A stretch of DNA of 7,806 nt from Thiotrichaceae bacterium (GCA_027008665.1 JALVEA010000387.1:1-7806), one strand, 5' to 3'. Shown: positions 1 through 4,707, numbered from the stretch's first letter. Numbers and translations are program-made. The notes: generated by a model from the sequence alone, not told the origin.

Positions 1-1
1 A

Positions 2-418
2 ACAGCTTCAATTACCGAAAATTCTGACAAAGCTAAAATTGTAAAAAAAGAGCCTTCTAAGTCAAAAAAAGAAAAGAAAACATCAAAAAAAACGCTAGAC
101 TCTAAATCTCAAAAGTCTTCTGTCGGTGAGTCAGGTCGAAATATTTCCTCTAAAACACGTAAAGGGTGGATTTATCTTGGTCGTTTTGCATCGGCTAAAT
201 GGGAAAATAAAACATTAAATTTAAAAACGGAGTTGCCAAAGATTAGTAAACACTATGCAGTCAAAACCACAATGGTTCATGTGCGTGATGCTTTACCTAA
301 AAAAGGTAAAATGGGAAAAGTAGTTAAAATCCTGAGGAATAAAGCAATGATAAAGATCTTACGATTACGTGGTTTAGGAAGAAATCGTGAACATTATTGG
401 GCTAAAGTGGAATATTAG
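2..418 (+). CDS. SH3-like domain protein, C-terminal part (5' end outside window)
   Basis: The reading frame is open from the first bases of the window to the TAG at 416-418, so 138 C-terminal residues are visible and the true start lies upstream. The first 54 or so visible residues are a low-complexity linker with 15 lysines and 12 serines. They are followed by a compact domain (about residues 55-138) that begins KGWIYLG and contains the pattern VHVRDALP, KMGKVVKIL and a terminal YWAKVEY. A 'NVR..P...G.v' motif with a closing W-x-K-V is typical of bacterial SH3-like domains, often found in cell-envelope or peptidoglycan-associated proteins. No signal peptide or membrane segment can be judged without the N-terminus. 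The gene converges on the DUF4282-like gene with only 23 bases between stop codons. The domain class is a reasonable call by pattern; a specific function cannot be given. Confidence 0.75.
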   Translation, partial: TASITENSDKAKIVKKEPSKSKKEKKTSKKTLDSKSQKSSVGESGRNISSKTRKGWIYLGRFASAKWENKTLNLKTELPKISKHYAVKTTMVHVRDALPKKGKMGKVVKILRNKAMIKILRLRGLGRNREHYWAKVEY

Positions 419-431
419 CTTAAAACAATAA

Positions 432-447
432 AAATAAGTATTTATTT
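432..447. terminator. possible weak bidirectional AT-only hairpin between convergent genes
   Basis: AAATAA (432-437) and TTATTT (442-447) form a perfect 6-bp inverted repeat around a 4-base loop. It sits between the converging stop codons and overlaps the stop of the minus-strand gene. The stem has no GC pairs, so any termination would be weak. It is listed because nothing else in the spacer looks like a terminator. Confidence 0.25.
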
Positions 448-747
448 CAGTAGTGCATCTCGTATCTGCAAATAGGCGATAAGAAATTCAAATAGCATTC
501 GCCAAAATAGTTGCATAAAGACAAATGCGATTATAAACATGAGGATAAATATTATTTTTTGCCGCGTGTTTAGAAGTTGCCAAAGGGTTTCTTTAGCCTT
601 TTTCTGAAGAGTGTTAACCCATTGAAATTTCTTTGTTAGCCAAATTGAGACTAACCAAAGAAAAACAGGCATAATCACCGCACCAATATAATAAAATCCG
701 ATAAGTACGGGGATGCTGATAAAGCTTTTAAAGCTAAGAAAATCCAT
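442..747 (-). CDS. DUF4282-like small integral membrane protein
   Basis: This 101-residue protein begins MDFLSFKSFIS. It has two clear hydrophobic segments (about residues 13-36 and 64-81) separated by a basic, Lys-rich loop (39-63). It ends with W-R-x-x-x-E followed by a hydrophobic stretch and QIRDALL. An N-terminal FLSF-K-x-I plus a C-terminal R-x-x-x-E...I-R/N-x-x-L is the pattern I associate with the DUF4282 family, membrane proteins of unknown role. I chose the ATG at 747: an AAAGGGG Shine-Dalgarno (758-764 on this strand) lies 10 bases upstream. The in-frame TTG at 756 is only one base from that Shine-Dalgarno and is unlikely to be used. The gene is divergent from the small ORF/VanZ pair and convergent with the SH3-like gene, so it is probably transcribed alone. 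The family assignment is from memory of the pattern; the function is unknown. Confidence 0.75.
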   Translation of the reverse strand: MDFLSFKSFISIPVLIGFYYIGAVIMPVFLWLVSIWLTKKFQWVNTLQKKAKETLWQLLNTRQKIIFILMFIIAFVFMQLFWRMLFEFLIAYLQIRDALLK

Positions 748-757
748 TGAATTCAAT

Positions 758-764
758 CCCCTTT
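758..764 (-). promoter_or_regulatory. Shine-Dalgarno that fixes the start of the DUF4282-like gene
   Basis: Read on the minus strand this is AAAGGGG. It lies 10 bases before the ATG at 747 and 1 base before a TTG at 756. The spacing decides for the ATG and shortens the longest possible reading frame by three residues. Confidence 0.7.
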
Positions 765-790
765 GAAAATTGTTTAAATTAATAGTGACC

Positions 791-810
791 CTTGCACAAT
801 CTCTATTGTG
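791..810. repeat. short palindrome in a divergent intergenic region; shares 11 bp with the repeat after the VanZ-like gene
   Basis: CACAAT (795-800), CTCT, ATTGTG (805-810) is a perfect 6-bp inverted repeat. The left part, CTTGCACAATC (791-801), is the exact reverse complement of GATTGTGCAAG at 1350-1360, just past the VanZ-like gene. The palindrome lies between two divergent genes, where an operator would be expected. It could equally be a remnant end of a small repeat element. No T-run follows it, so a terminator is unlikely. Confidence 0.5.
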
Positions 811-853
811 TCGGGTTTGGAATGTAAAATCGATTAATATTTTAGGTAGCTAA

Positions 854-943
854 ATGAAAAAGTTTTTGTATAAAATTTTATTAATGTGGGTCTTTAAGAC
901 TGTTTTTTCTTTTCTGAAGCGAAAGCTTTCTAGACGCCAATGA
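854..943 (+). CDS. putative 29-residue basic hydrophobic small protein, coupled to the VanZ-like gene
   Basis: An ATG at 854 is preceded by TAGGT (843-847) at a workable spacing and opens a 29-codon frame ending in TGA at 941-943. The product begins MKKFLYKILLMWVF and ends KRKLSRRQ. It has a hydrophobic or amphipathic middle flanked by lysines and arginines, consistent with a small membrane-associated peptide. The stop overlaps the next ATG as ATGA, an arrangement usual for translational coupling. The VanZ-like gene has no obvious Shine-Dalgarno of its own, which makes this ORF the plausible way ribosomes reach it. I do not recognise the peptide as a named family. It may be a functional small protein or only a translated leader; the composition is less informative because it is so short. 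Confidence 0.5.
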   Translation: MKKFLYKILLMWVFKTVFSFLKRKLSRRQ

Positions 944-1347
944 CTAAGATAATTGGGATTATTTCCCATCTCATTTTATTTGTTCGTTCCTTGCGTGGCA
1001 TTACATTTTTTAAATATTCCATGCGTTTTTTAGTGGTTTTTTTAATGCTTGCAGGGGCATGGGTTGCAACAAGAGAATTAGATCTTCCACCACAATATGA
1101 GATCAATGATAAATTAATTCATATCTTTGTTTTTTTTGGCTTTTCCGTTTTAATTGATTTGTCTAGTGTGAGAAAACCTTTTTGGCTGTGGAAAGCTTTA
1201 CCCCTCTTGGGGTATGGTGTGTGTATAGAAATTATGCAATATTACACTCCAGTACGCAGTTTTTCTTTGCTTGATTGGGTCGCTGATTTAATAGGAGTTT
1301 TGTTGTATTTTAGTATTAAAAAATTACTAATATGGCTATACCTATAA
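940..1347 (+). CDS. VanZ-like family integral membrane protein
   Basis: This 135-residue protein has about four hydrophobic segments (roughly residues 28-45, 58-74, 83-99 and 112-134). It carries the VanZ-like motif set: NDKLIHIFVFFGF (Asp57, Lys58, His61, Phe65), then E-x-x-Q (Glu97, Gln100), Arg106, and a following S-x-x-D-W...N/D-x-x-G (Asp112 onward). VanZ-like proteins are small bacterial membrane proteins. The founding member gives low-level teicoplanin resistance, but most chromosomal homologues, like this one, have no known role and no resistance should be inferred. The start at 940 overlaps the TGA of the small ORF (ATGA) and lacks a good Shine-Dalgarno, pointing to coupled translation. 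A later ATG (codon 28) would cost the first hydrophobic stretch and also lacks a ribosome binding site. The gene is followed at once by the inverted-repeat segment. Confidence 0.85.
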   Translation: MTKIIGIISHLILFVRSLRGITFFKYSMRFLVVFLMLAGAWVATRELDLPPQYEINDKLIHIFVFFGFSVLIDLSSVRKPFWLWKALPLLGYGVCIEIMQYYTPVRSFSLLDWVADLIGVLLYFSIKKLLIWLYL

Positions 1348-1348
1348 C

Positions 1349-1492
1349 GGATTGTGCAAGTAAACAAATAAAAATGGTTGAAATTTTTCTTTTGTCCCAA
1401 AATATTTGCACAGCCTGCAACTTATAAAACCACTATGGCATAAATCACAAGCTATTGATTTTATAACGGTATAAAAAATATTTACACAATCC
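1349..1492. repeat. 144-bp inverted-repeat-rich segment, MITE-like or insertion remnant
   Basis: The two ends are perfect 8-bp inverted repeats: GGATTGTG (1349-1356) and CACAATCC (1485-1492). Including the next bases, GGATTGTGCAA is matched at the other end by GGATTGTGTAA on the opposite strand, 10 of 11 bases. Two further perfect inverted pairs lie inside: TGTGCAA (1353-1359) with TTGCACA (1406-1412), and TTATAAAA (1422-1429) with TTTTATAA (1459-1466). No reading frame of note is present. It begins one base after the VanZ-like stop codon. I see no convincing target-site duplication in the flanks, so a mobile origin is inference. A folded 3' untranslated region is the alternative. Confidence 0.45.
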
Positions 1493-1602
1493 CTTAGAGA
1501 GTTTCAAGCAATCAAACTACCCAAATACATGTAGAATTTTTGTTTCTGCTTGGAACTTCCTTATGCTCTGTATTCTTATTGATTTCATGGCTTTGACTTA
1601 AA

Positions 1603-1626
1603 CTCAAAAAGGTTAGTATTTTTGAG
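1603..1626. repeat. perfect 8-bp inverted repeat in non-coding DNA
   Basis: CTCAAAAA (1603-1610) and TTTTTGAG (1619-1626) form a perfect stem with an 8-base loop. The stretch around it (1493-1682) is very AT-rich and holds no credible gene on either strand. The minus-strand frame through it (1512-1718) has no family resemblance and no ribosome binding site I trust. The hairpin could mark the end of upstream transcription, or be a protein-binding site upstream of the atp promoter. It is about 57 bases before the -35 box. Confidence 0.4.
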
Positions 1627-1682
1627 CGATTAGTATATTTTATATTTAGAGTTAAAACATTAATGAATATTTGATTATTTAA

Positions 1683-1711
1683 TTGTGTGTGCTGAAAGAG
1701 AGTGCTAGAAT
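1683..1711 (+). promoter_or_regulatory. probable sigma70-type promoter of the atp operon
   Basis: TTGTGT (1683-1688) and TAGAAT (1706-1711) are separated by exactly 17 bases, and a TG dinucleotide at 1703-1704 gives an extended -10 (TGCTAGAAT). Match to consensus is 4/6 and 5/6. Transcription would start near 1718 and leave a leader of about 165 nt before atpI. It is the best promoter-like pair I found in the 535-base gap between the VanZ-like gene and atpI. The position upstream of atpI is where the main atp promoter is expected. Confidence 0.65.
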
Positions 1712-1717
1712 CTCGCA

Positions 1718-1882
1718 CTAATTAGGGGGTTACGTGAAGGTTATCTGGTATTAGTAATTCTAATTTAAAGTAAGCTGGGGCTTCTTTTACTATTAATGCT
1801 GACTTAGAGGATCGTTTTTATCCTGTTAAAATAAACCTTAGCTGAGCTTTAACCCAATCTTACAAATTTTTTTAGGCTTTAC
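1718..1882 (+). promoter_or_regulatory. atp operon 5' leader with a possible six-codon ORF and small hairpins
   Basis: This leader follows the proposed promoter. It opens with AGGGGG (1724-1729), a strong Shine-Dalgarno-like run, four bases before GTG AAG GTT ATC TGG TAT TAG (1734-1754), which could encode a six-residue peptide. Downstream are AGGAT/ATCCT (1808-1812/1820-1824) and GTTAAA/TTTAAC (1825-1830/1848-1853), adjacent inverted repeats able to form small stems before the atpI start. No riboswitch class is recognised. Whether the mini-ORF is translated is unknown. Confidence 0.35.
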
Positions 1883-2248
1883 GTGCGCAAATTGCTGATA
1901 ATACAAGCTACCTTGATCATTCTTGGAATGGCTTTCTCATATTACTATTATGGTGATGCAGGTTTACTGGCTGCCACTTATGGTGGTGGGACAGCTTTAG
2001 TTAATGCCTTGCTATTATCTCGTCGCCTTGATAAAGCAGGAGAAATGGCAAAAAGCAACCCAGATGCAGGTGTATTGACACTCTATTTTGGTGTTGTGCA
2101 ACGCTTTGCTTTTGCCTTGATTATGTTTGGTTTTGGTATAGGAGTTATTCATTTATTACCTCCACCTTTACTTGGAACCTTTGCTATAGCGCAGTTAGCT
2201 TATATGATTTTTGGCACAAGATATGCGAAAGTAAAACAGACAGAATAA
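1883..2248 (+). CDS. atpI: ATP synthase protein I (AtpI)
   Basis: The 121-residue product is a small, very hydrophobic membrane protein with four predicted helices: about residues 4-22, 27-46, 66-88 and 93-112. Between helices two and three is a polar loop containing RRLDKAGEMAKSNPDAG. AtpI is not part of the finished enzyme; in characterised species it helps assemble the Fo sector or c-ring, and it is often dispensable. Identification rests on size, topology, the YYGDAGLLAATYGG-type segment and its place as first gene of the operon. The start is GTG at 1883, with a weak AGG (1874-1876) upstream. The frame is closed by a stop at 1850-1852 and no better start exists between, so poor initiation probably keeps expression low. 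Two hairpins lie between it and atpB. Parts of this family diverge quickly, so the context carries much of the weight. Confidence 0.9.
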   Translation: MRKLLIIQATLIILGMAFSYYYYGDAGLLAATYGGGTALVNALLLSRRLDKAGEMAKSNPDAGVLTLYFGVVQRFAFALIMFGFGIGVIHLLPPPLLGTFAIAQLAYMIFGTRYAKVKQTE

Positions 2249-2265
2249 TATCTAAAACAGATATT
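2247..2265 (+). promoter_or_regulatory. hairpin at the atpI stop codon
   Basis: AATATCT (2247-2253) and AGATATT (2259-2265) form a perfect 7-bp stem with a 5-base loop, AAAAC. The stem begins within the atpI stop codon. It is AT-rich and lacks a following U-run, so it looks more like a stability or processing element than a terminator. Confidence 0.45.
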
Positions 2266-2281
2266 TAAGATTATAGATTGT

Positions 2282-2310
2282 TTTGATTGCTCTTGGCTTG
2301 GAGCATCAAA
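2282..2310 (+). promoter_or_regulatory. intercistronic stem-loop between atpI and atpB
   Basis: TTTGAT plus GCTC (2282-2287, 2289-2292) pair with GAGC plus ATCAAA (2301-2304, 2305-2310). This makes a 10-bp stem with one bulged T and an 8-base loop. No T-run follows. Together with the hairpin at 2247 it could mark a cleavage or 3'-end protection site that separates atpI mRNA abundance from that of the structural genes. Confidence 0.45.
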
Positions 2311-2324
2311 CAGAGTAATTGGGG

Positions 2325-2353
2325 TTAATTTGGACGAGCATGTTCACTATAAA
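2325..2353 (+). promoter_or_regulatory. possible weak secondary promoter before atpB
   Basis: TATAAA (2348-2353) is a good -10 box (5/6). The hexamer 17 bases upstream, TTAATT (2325-2330), matches the -35 consensus at only 3/6. A TTGGAC at 2330-2335 is a better -35 but sits only 12 bases away. A secondary start that bypasses atpI is plausible but weakly supported. Confidence 0.25.
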
Positions 2354-2397
2354 ATCATCAATTAAACAAAATTTTAATTTAATCATAGGGTGTAGGC

Positions 2398-3246
2398 ATG
2401 AGTGAATCAAATGCTACTGCAATTTCTGATCCAGTTGGATATATCAATCACCATTTAACCAATATGTCCAGCGGTACTTTAGGTGAAGGAAGTGTAATAG
2501 ATTTCAGTGTTTTTCATATCGATGTATTTTTAGTTAGCCTGTTATTGGCATTAGGTCTGGGGTATTTAGGCTGGAAAGTGGGTAAAAGTTTAGATGCCGA
2601 TAAACCAACGGGGGCGCAAAATGTATTGGAAATGTTGGTTGAGTTTGTGAATCAACAAATTAAGGATATTTTCCCTACGGCGGATAAATGGGTCGGACCG
2701 TTGGCATTGACCATTTTTTCTTGGGTCTTTTTGATGAATGCAATGGATTTATTGCCTGTTGATCTTGTTCCTTCTTTAGTTGGGGGGATAGCGAGTCTTT
2801 TCGGCGCTGACCCTCATCATGTTTATTTTAAAGTTGTTCCTACAACTAATTTGGATACAACGTTTGCTTTAGCTCTTTTAGTTTTTGGTTTGATTGTTTT
2901 TTATAATATTAAGCATAAAGGCGTTTGGGGTTATACGAAAATGTTCTTATTCCATCCTTTTGGTAAGTTTTTGATTCCAGTCAATATTATTATGACATTG
3001 ATTGAAGAGATCGCCAAACCAGTAAGTCTTGGTTTACGTTTATTTGGAAATATGTTCGCAGGTGAATTATTGTTCTTATTGATTGCTTTACTAGCATTTT
3101 CAGTGTGGACAATGCCAGCACAAATTGCATTAGGTACTTTATGGGCTATTTTCCATATTCTTGTGATTACCTTGCAGGCTTTTATTTTTATGTTATTGAC
3201 AATTGTTTATCTCGGTTTGGCAAGTCAAAGTGCGGATGAGCATTAA
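2398..3246 (+). CDS. atpB: F1Fo ATP synthase subunit a
   Basis: Subunit a (282 residues) is the Fo stator that holds the two proton half-channels against the c-ring. The C-terminal hallmark is intact: EEIAKPVSLGLRLFGNMFAGEL carries the essential arginine, Arg214, equivalent to Arg210 of E. coli. Glu223 (E219 equivalent) follows. His253 and Gln260 in the last helices match the E. coli His245 and Gln252 positions. Hydrophobic segments lie at about 42-60, 100-117, 152-169, 192-205, 221-238 and 247-274. Other family marks are DKWVGPLALTIF and a VYFKVVPTTNLD segment. The start is ATG 2398 with AGGG (2387-2390) seven bases upstream. The length is slightly above the 271 residues of E. coli, mainly through the loop at 120-145. 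The histidine/glutamine pair and general type fit a proton-driven enzyme. Confidence 0.98.
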   Translation: MSESNATAISDPVGYINHHLTNMSSGTLGEGSVIDFSVFHIDVFLVSLLLALGLGYLGWKVGKSLDADKPTGAQNVLEMLVEFVNQQIKDIFPTADKWVGPLALTIFSWVFLMNAMDLLPVDLVPSLVGGIASLFGADPHHVYFKVVPTTNLDTTFALALLVFGLIVFYNIKHKGVWGYTKMFLFHPFGKFLIPVNIIMTLIEEIAKPVSLGLRLFGNMFAGELLFLLIALLAFSVWTMPAQIALGTLWAIFHILVITLQAFIFMLLTIVYLGLASQSADEH

Positions 3247-3264
3247 GTTAATGCATTAATATCA

Positions 3265-3302
3265 TTTTTTTATATTTTTTAATTTTTTAATTTTCTTAGG
3301 GA
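3265..3302 (+). promoter_or_regulatory. atpE: U-rich translation-enhancer-like region and strong Shine-Dalgarno before atpE
   Basis: Runs of seven, six, six and four T (3265-3271, 3275-3280, 3283-3288, 3291-3294) are separated only by A-containing dinucleotides. They lead into AGGGA (3298-3302), seven bases before the atpE ATG. In E. coli a U-rich stretch in the same place enhances c-subunit translation to meet its high stoichiometry. The resemblance in position and composition is direct; the function here is inferred. Confidence 0.55.
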
Positions 3303-3309
3303 ATACGTT

Positions 3310-3597
3310 ATGGACGCTTCAGTTGTAGCTCAAATTATGTCATCGACGGCAATAGGTGTAGGGATTATCCTCGCGGCCGCTGGTTTAGGTTCTGCTTTAG
3401 GGTGGGGGCTTATATGTTCTAAATTTATTGAAGGGATTGCCCGTCAACCTGAAATGAGAGCGCAGTTAACGGGTCAAATGCTCTTTACAGGCGGTCTGAT
3501 GGAAGCTTTTCCAATGATTGTTTTAGGTATTTCAATGTGGTTTATCTTTGCTAATCCATTCATTGGTGCTGCTAAAGCTGCCTTGGGTGCTGGTTAA
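3310..3597 (+). CDS. atpE: F1Fo ATP synthase subunit c
   Basis: This is the proteolipid that forms the rotating c-ring, a hairpin of two helices (about residues 11-43 and 53-82) joined by the polar loop ARQPE (44-48). The glycine-rich packing motif AAGLGSALGWG is in helix 1. The ion-binding carboxylate is Glu65 within GGLMEAFPMI, in place of the Asp61 of E. coli. The Gln/Ser/Thr set that marks sodium-binding rings is missing: by alignment Trp32 sits at the glutamine position and Ala66 follows the glutamate, so protons are the likely ion. At 95 residues it is longer than the 79 of E. coli, partly through an Ala/Gly-rich tail after ANPF (84-95). Two stop codons stand in tandem (TAA TAA). The U-rich leader and strong Shine-Dalgarno suit the high copy number needed. 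Confidence 0.97.
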   Translation: MDASVVAQIMSSTAIGVGIILAAAGLGSALGWGLICSKFIEGIARQPEMRAQLTGQMLFTGGLMEAFPMIVLGISMWFIFANPFIGAAKAALGAG

Positions 3598-3636
3598 TAA
3601 ATTTTTCGAGATTTGTTTGTATATTTAACAAAATTT

Positions 3637-3642
3637 GGAGGA
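3637..3642 (+). promoter_or_regulatory. atpF: Shine-Dalgarno that fixes the atpF start
   Basis: GGAGGA (3637-3642) lies four bases before the ATG at 3647. An in-frame TTG at 3635 overlaps this site and cannot be the start that it serves, so the longer reading frame should be trimmed by four residues. Confidence 0.8.
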
Positions 3643-3646
3643 ATTT

Positions 3647-4117
3647 ATGAACGTAACCGCAACACTTATCGGTCAAGTGATTGTTTTTTCCATTCTGATT
3701 TGGTTTATCAAAGCAACCATGTGGGAACCCATCCTCAATACGCTTGAAGATCGGAAAAAACGTATTGCTGACGGTCTTGCCGCCTCAGAAGAGGGCTTAA
3801 AAGCTCAAGAGGTAGCAGCAGATGAAGCAAAAGCAACCATTGCTGATGCCAAACAACAGGCAGCTGAAATTATAGCCAAGGCGAAGTCGCGTGATACTCA
3901 GATGATCGATGAAGCAAAAGCGAAAGCAGTTGAAGAGGCGGAGCGTATCATGGTCGGTGCTCAAGCTGAAATAGATCAAGAAGTTAATCGTGCCAAAGAC
4001 GGTTTGCGTAAGCAAGTTTCAGCATTAGCGATTGCTGGTGCAAGTAAAATTGTTGGTAAAGAGATTGATGCTAATGTGCATAAAAACGCATTAAAAGATC
4101 TTATCGCACAAATATAA
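3647..4117 (+). CDS. atpF: F1Fo ATP synthase subunit b
   Basis: Subunit b dimerises to form the peripheral stalk that holds F1 against the torque of the rotor. The 156 residues equal the length of the E. coli protein. The N-terminus, MNVTATLIGQ, leads into a single membrane helix (about 8-25), then the conserved W-x-P-I (26-29) and EDRKKRIADGLAASEEG (34-50). A long Ala/Glu/Lys-rich helix follows, running to about residue 125 and consistent with the parallel right-handed coiled coil. The C-terminal part, ALAIAGASKIVGKEID, is the delta-binding region. A GGAGGA Shine-Dalgarno (3637-3642) selects ATG 3647 rather than the upstream TTG. The gene is followed after nine bases by atpH, implying tight co-translation. 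Confidence 0.97.
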   Translation: MNVTATLIGQVIVFSILIWFIKATMWEPILNTLEDRKKRIADGLAASEEGLKAQEVAADEAKATIADAKQQAAEIIAKAKSRDTQMIDEAKAKAVEEAERIMVGAQAEIDQEVNRAKDGLRKQVSALAIAGASKIVGKEIDANVHKNALKDLIAQI

Positions 4118-4126
4118 GGGGGCAAT

Positions 4127-4663
4127 ATGTCTGAATTGACAACGGCTGCCCGTCCTTATGCTCGCGCAGTGTTTGAAATGGCACAAGAAAGTAATACTTT
4201 GCCAGATTGGTCACAGTCACTTTCTTTTATGAGGATGATGGCTAGTAATGCAGACGTTATAGCGTTATTGAGCACACCAACAATGGCTAAACAAGCAGGT
4301 GCTAATGCATTTATCCAGTTATGTGATGACAAACTAGATGAAAAGGCGCAAAACCTTGTTAAAACATTGGCAGAAAATGATCGAATCCAACTTCTTCCTG
4401 AAATTAGTGCTTTATTTGAAGCACTAAAAGATGAGGCAGAAGGCAGTATCGAAGCGATTGTTATATCCGCTAAAAAATTGACAAAGGCAGAGGAGAAGTC
4501 AATAGCGACGGCTCTGGAAAAACGCCTTGGACGTAAAGTTAAGCTTAAGGTCAGCATTGATAAGGCACTGCTCGGTGGTGCAATTATTCAAGCTGGTGAC
4601 TTAGTAATAGATGGTTCGATTCAAGGTCGTTTGAAAAAGATGAGCGCTGTAATGGCCGATTAG
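4127..4663 (+). CDS. atpH: F1Fo ATP synthase subunit delta
   Basis: Subunit delta (178 residues; 177 in E. coli) caps the F1 head and joins it to the b dimer, completing the stator. The N-terminal helical domain starts TAARPYARAVFEMA (6-19), the usual opening of the family, and contains LVKTLAENDRIQLLPEI (77-93). The C-terminal region carries LLGGAIIQAGDLVIDGSI (148-165), the conserved delta signature with its G-G and D-x-S/D pattern, and ends with GRLKKM. The start ATG 4127 has AAGGGGG (4116-4122) immediately upstream, overlapping the atpF stop codon. A 44-base spacer separates it from atpA. Nothing is missing or unusual. Confidence 0.97.
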   Translation: MSELTTAARPYARAVFEMAQESNTLPDWSQSLSFMRMMASNADVIALLSTPTMAKQAGANAFIQLCDDKLDEKAQNLVKTLAENDRIQLLPEISALFEALKDEAEGSIEAIVISAKKLTKAEEKSIATALEKRLGRKVKLKVSIDKALLGGAIIQAGDLVIDGSIQGRLKKMSAVMAD

Positions 4664-4707
4664 CCATTTGTGCTTTAACCTTGGATTAAGATTAAGAGGA
4701 TAGGTAA

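Noticed and set aside
1512..1718. 68-codon minus-strand reading frame in the gap before atpI
   Set aside because: Composition is unlike a folded protein, no family pattern and no convincing ribosome binding site are visible, and it runs antisense through the proposed atp promoter. AT-rich spacer DNA gives such frames by chance.
1702..1719. GTGC...GCAC symmetry around the atp -10 box, considered as a CIRCE-type (HrcA) operator
   Set aside because: CIRCE has GCACTC before GAGTGC with a 9-base gap; here the half-sites are in the opposite order, and the stretch is better explained as the promoter -10 region.
3226..3236. AAAGTGCGGAT near the end of atpB, close to the Pasteurellaceae DNA uptake signal (AAGTGCGGT)
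   Set aside because: It is a single copy with a mismatch, inside a coding region, and the rest of the window does not otherwise point to Pasteurellaceae.
3248..3259. 12-bp palindrome TTAATGCATTAA after atpB, considered as a hairpin
   Set aside because: It has no room for a loop, so it cannot make a stable RNA stem; it is AT-rich and likely to be chance.
3635..3646. TTG at 3635 as an alternative atpF start
   Set aside because: It overlaps the GGAGGA Shine-Dalgarno; the ATG at 3647 gives the family-standard 156-residue length and N-terminus.
4156..4557. 133-codon minus-strand frame inside atpH
   Set aside because: It lies entirely antisense to a clear delta subunit gene, is Ser/Ala/Leu-rich as expected of an antisense frame, and has no independent support.
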